Source of the DNA: Leifsonia aquatica H1aii
GTDB taxonomy: Bacteria; Actinomycetota; Actinomycetes; Actinomycetales; Microbacteriaceae
Assembly (NCBI RefSeq): GCF_000633535.1
Contig: NZ_AYMR01000009.1
Span: 248,001-312,000 of the forward strand
DNA: 64,000 bases
Direction of reading: 5' to 3'
Part shown: positions 63,623 through 64,000 of the stretch, one piece after another
How positions within the stretch are numbered: position 1 is the stretch's first letter
How the letters are laid out: each line of letters starts with the position of its first letter
Translations under genes and position numbers: made by a program
Notes under the pieces: model-generated
Databases searched by the model: none
Seen by the model: only the letters and a program-made list of their open reading frames with translations
Told to the model about the DNA's origin: nothing

Positions 63623-64000
63623 GCGCTTGGCACTACGGCCGCTCCTTCGAGGGTCACTGGATGGAGGACGACTGCCCGTGCCCGCAAGAGCCGTGTGGAC
63701 TCGTCTCGAAGCCCGTGGAGGAGTGCGACCAGCACCCGCTCGGTCGATTCAAGACGATCCGCCAGTCTCACCCCGCGGAGCGCTGCCCCGCGCGCTTCGA
63801 CGGCGCGATCGAGTCCTTCGTCAGGTCCGTGCTCGAGAACGAGTACGCGCAGATCGAAGCAGACTTGCTCGCGATCCCCGGCGTGCACCGTGAGATGACC
63901 CAGGCCGAGGCGCTCGAGTTGGGGCTCGAGGTCTGCTTCCAGCGCTCCAGGGAGCCGTTCCGCTCCGAGTACCGAGGCATCCGCCGGCGCGGCGAGTGGG
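63619..64000 (+). CDS. Cys-rich hypothetical protein (cut by the window edge)
   Basis: The frame is open from GTG 63619 to the window end (127 codons). The N-terminal part has several Cys (DDCPCPQEPCG, ECDQHP) that may bind zinc. Unknown; 4-bp overlap with the previous gene. Confidence 0.58.
   Translation, partial: MSAWHYGRSFEGHWMEDDCPCPQEPCGLVSKPVEECDQHPLGRFKTIRQSHPAERCPARFDGAIESFVRSVLENEYAQIEADLLAIPGVHREMTQAEALELGLEVCFQRSREPFRSEYRGIRRRGEW

Noticed and set aside
13268-64000. Search for integrase, repressor, lysis and tail genes
   Set aside because: None could be supported in the window, so none is reported; they are expected to the right.
1-64000. CRISPR arrays and rRNA genes
   Set aside because: No regularly spaced repeat-spacer pattern and no rRNA-like sequence were seen.

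Overview
The window is high-GC actinobacterial DNA, most likely from a member of the Microbacteriaceae (Leifsonia/Microbacterium type, judged from the style of the chromosomal proteins, the many GTG starts and the actinobacterial families present). It has two parts. Bases 1 to about 13,250 are ordinary chromosome: the end of a sensor histidine kinase, a nitrilase-family hydrolase, an aminotransferase, an HtrA-type serine protease, a cell-surface glycan cluster (two GT2 glycosyltransferases, a CDP-alcohol phosphotransferase, a Wzm/Wzt-like ABC exporter and a sugar-type nucleotidyltransferase), an orphan ABC ATPase and a tRNA-Arg(CCU) gene. From just after this tRNA to the right edge the DNA is a large temperate phage (more than 50 kb, continuing past the window) whose left end probably sits in the 3' part of the tRNA. 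No integrase, repressor or tail gene is visible.

Phage layout. (1) 13.3-20.7 kb, minus strand: the head module (TerS, TerL, portal, protease/scaffold, decoration protein, major capsid protein, putative connector), which runs leftward into the host tRNA. Four units start with a GTG only 6-7 nt downstream of a TAGAGT-like -10 box, preceded by two tandem 11-bp repeats: leaderless late promoters with a shared activator-type site. (2) 20.80-23.66 kb: an intact IS481-type transposon (15-bp target duplication, matching ends) with a secreted-protein/membrane-protein cargo pair. (3) 23.69 kb: a perfect actinobacterial LexA box directly in front of a 55-codon gene, next to a DGQHR (DndB-like) gene. (4) 25.9-34.1 kb, minus strand: a tightly overlapping leftward operon (dNMP kinase, nucleotidase, RNA ligase, DEDDh exonuclease, lipoprotein, SPFH protein, many small membrane proteins).

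(5) 34.1-35.5 kb: a gene-free control region with the leftward promoter flanked by two operator copies, then about 1 kb of AT-richer, hairpin-rich DNA behind an rRNA-like promoter, a candidate large structured ncRNA. (6) 35.6-47.8 kb, plus strand: about 35 small, acidic, overlapping genes, mostly unrecognised, including an ArdA-like antirestriction candidate; this is the usual place for host-takeover and counter-defence genes. (7) 47.8-64 kb, plus strand: replication and metabolism, with a DEVH-box helicase, a DUF2637-like membrane protein, a WhiB-like protein, a Cas4-like nuclease, a PRPP-synthetase-like plus NAMPT-like pair (a probable NAD+ reconstitution, NARP1-type, anti-defence pathway), a Sak4-like ATPase, an ssDNA-binding-type protein, a tRNA-like gene without a normal anticodon arm, a PrimPol-helicase and a Spo11/TopoVI-A-like protein.

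A near-palindromic motif, TAGCNNGC(T/A)A, recurs at least a dozen times in the phage intergenic gaps, often overlapping recognisable promoters. It looks like a dispersed repressor operator set, comparable in logic to the stoperators of cluster A mycobacteriophages.
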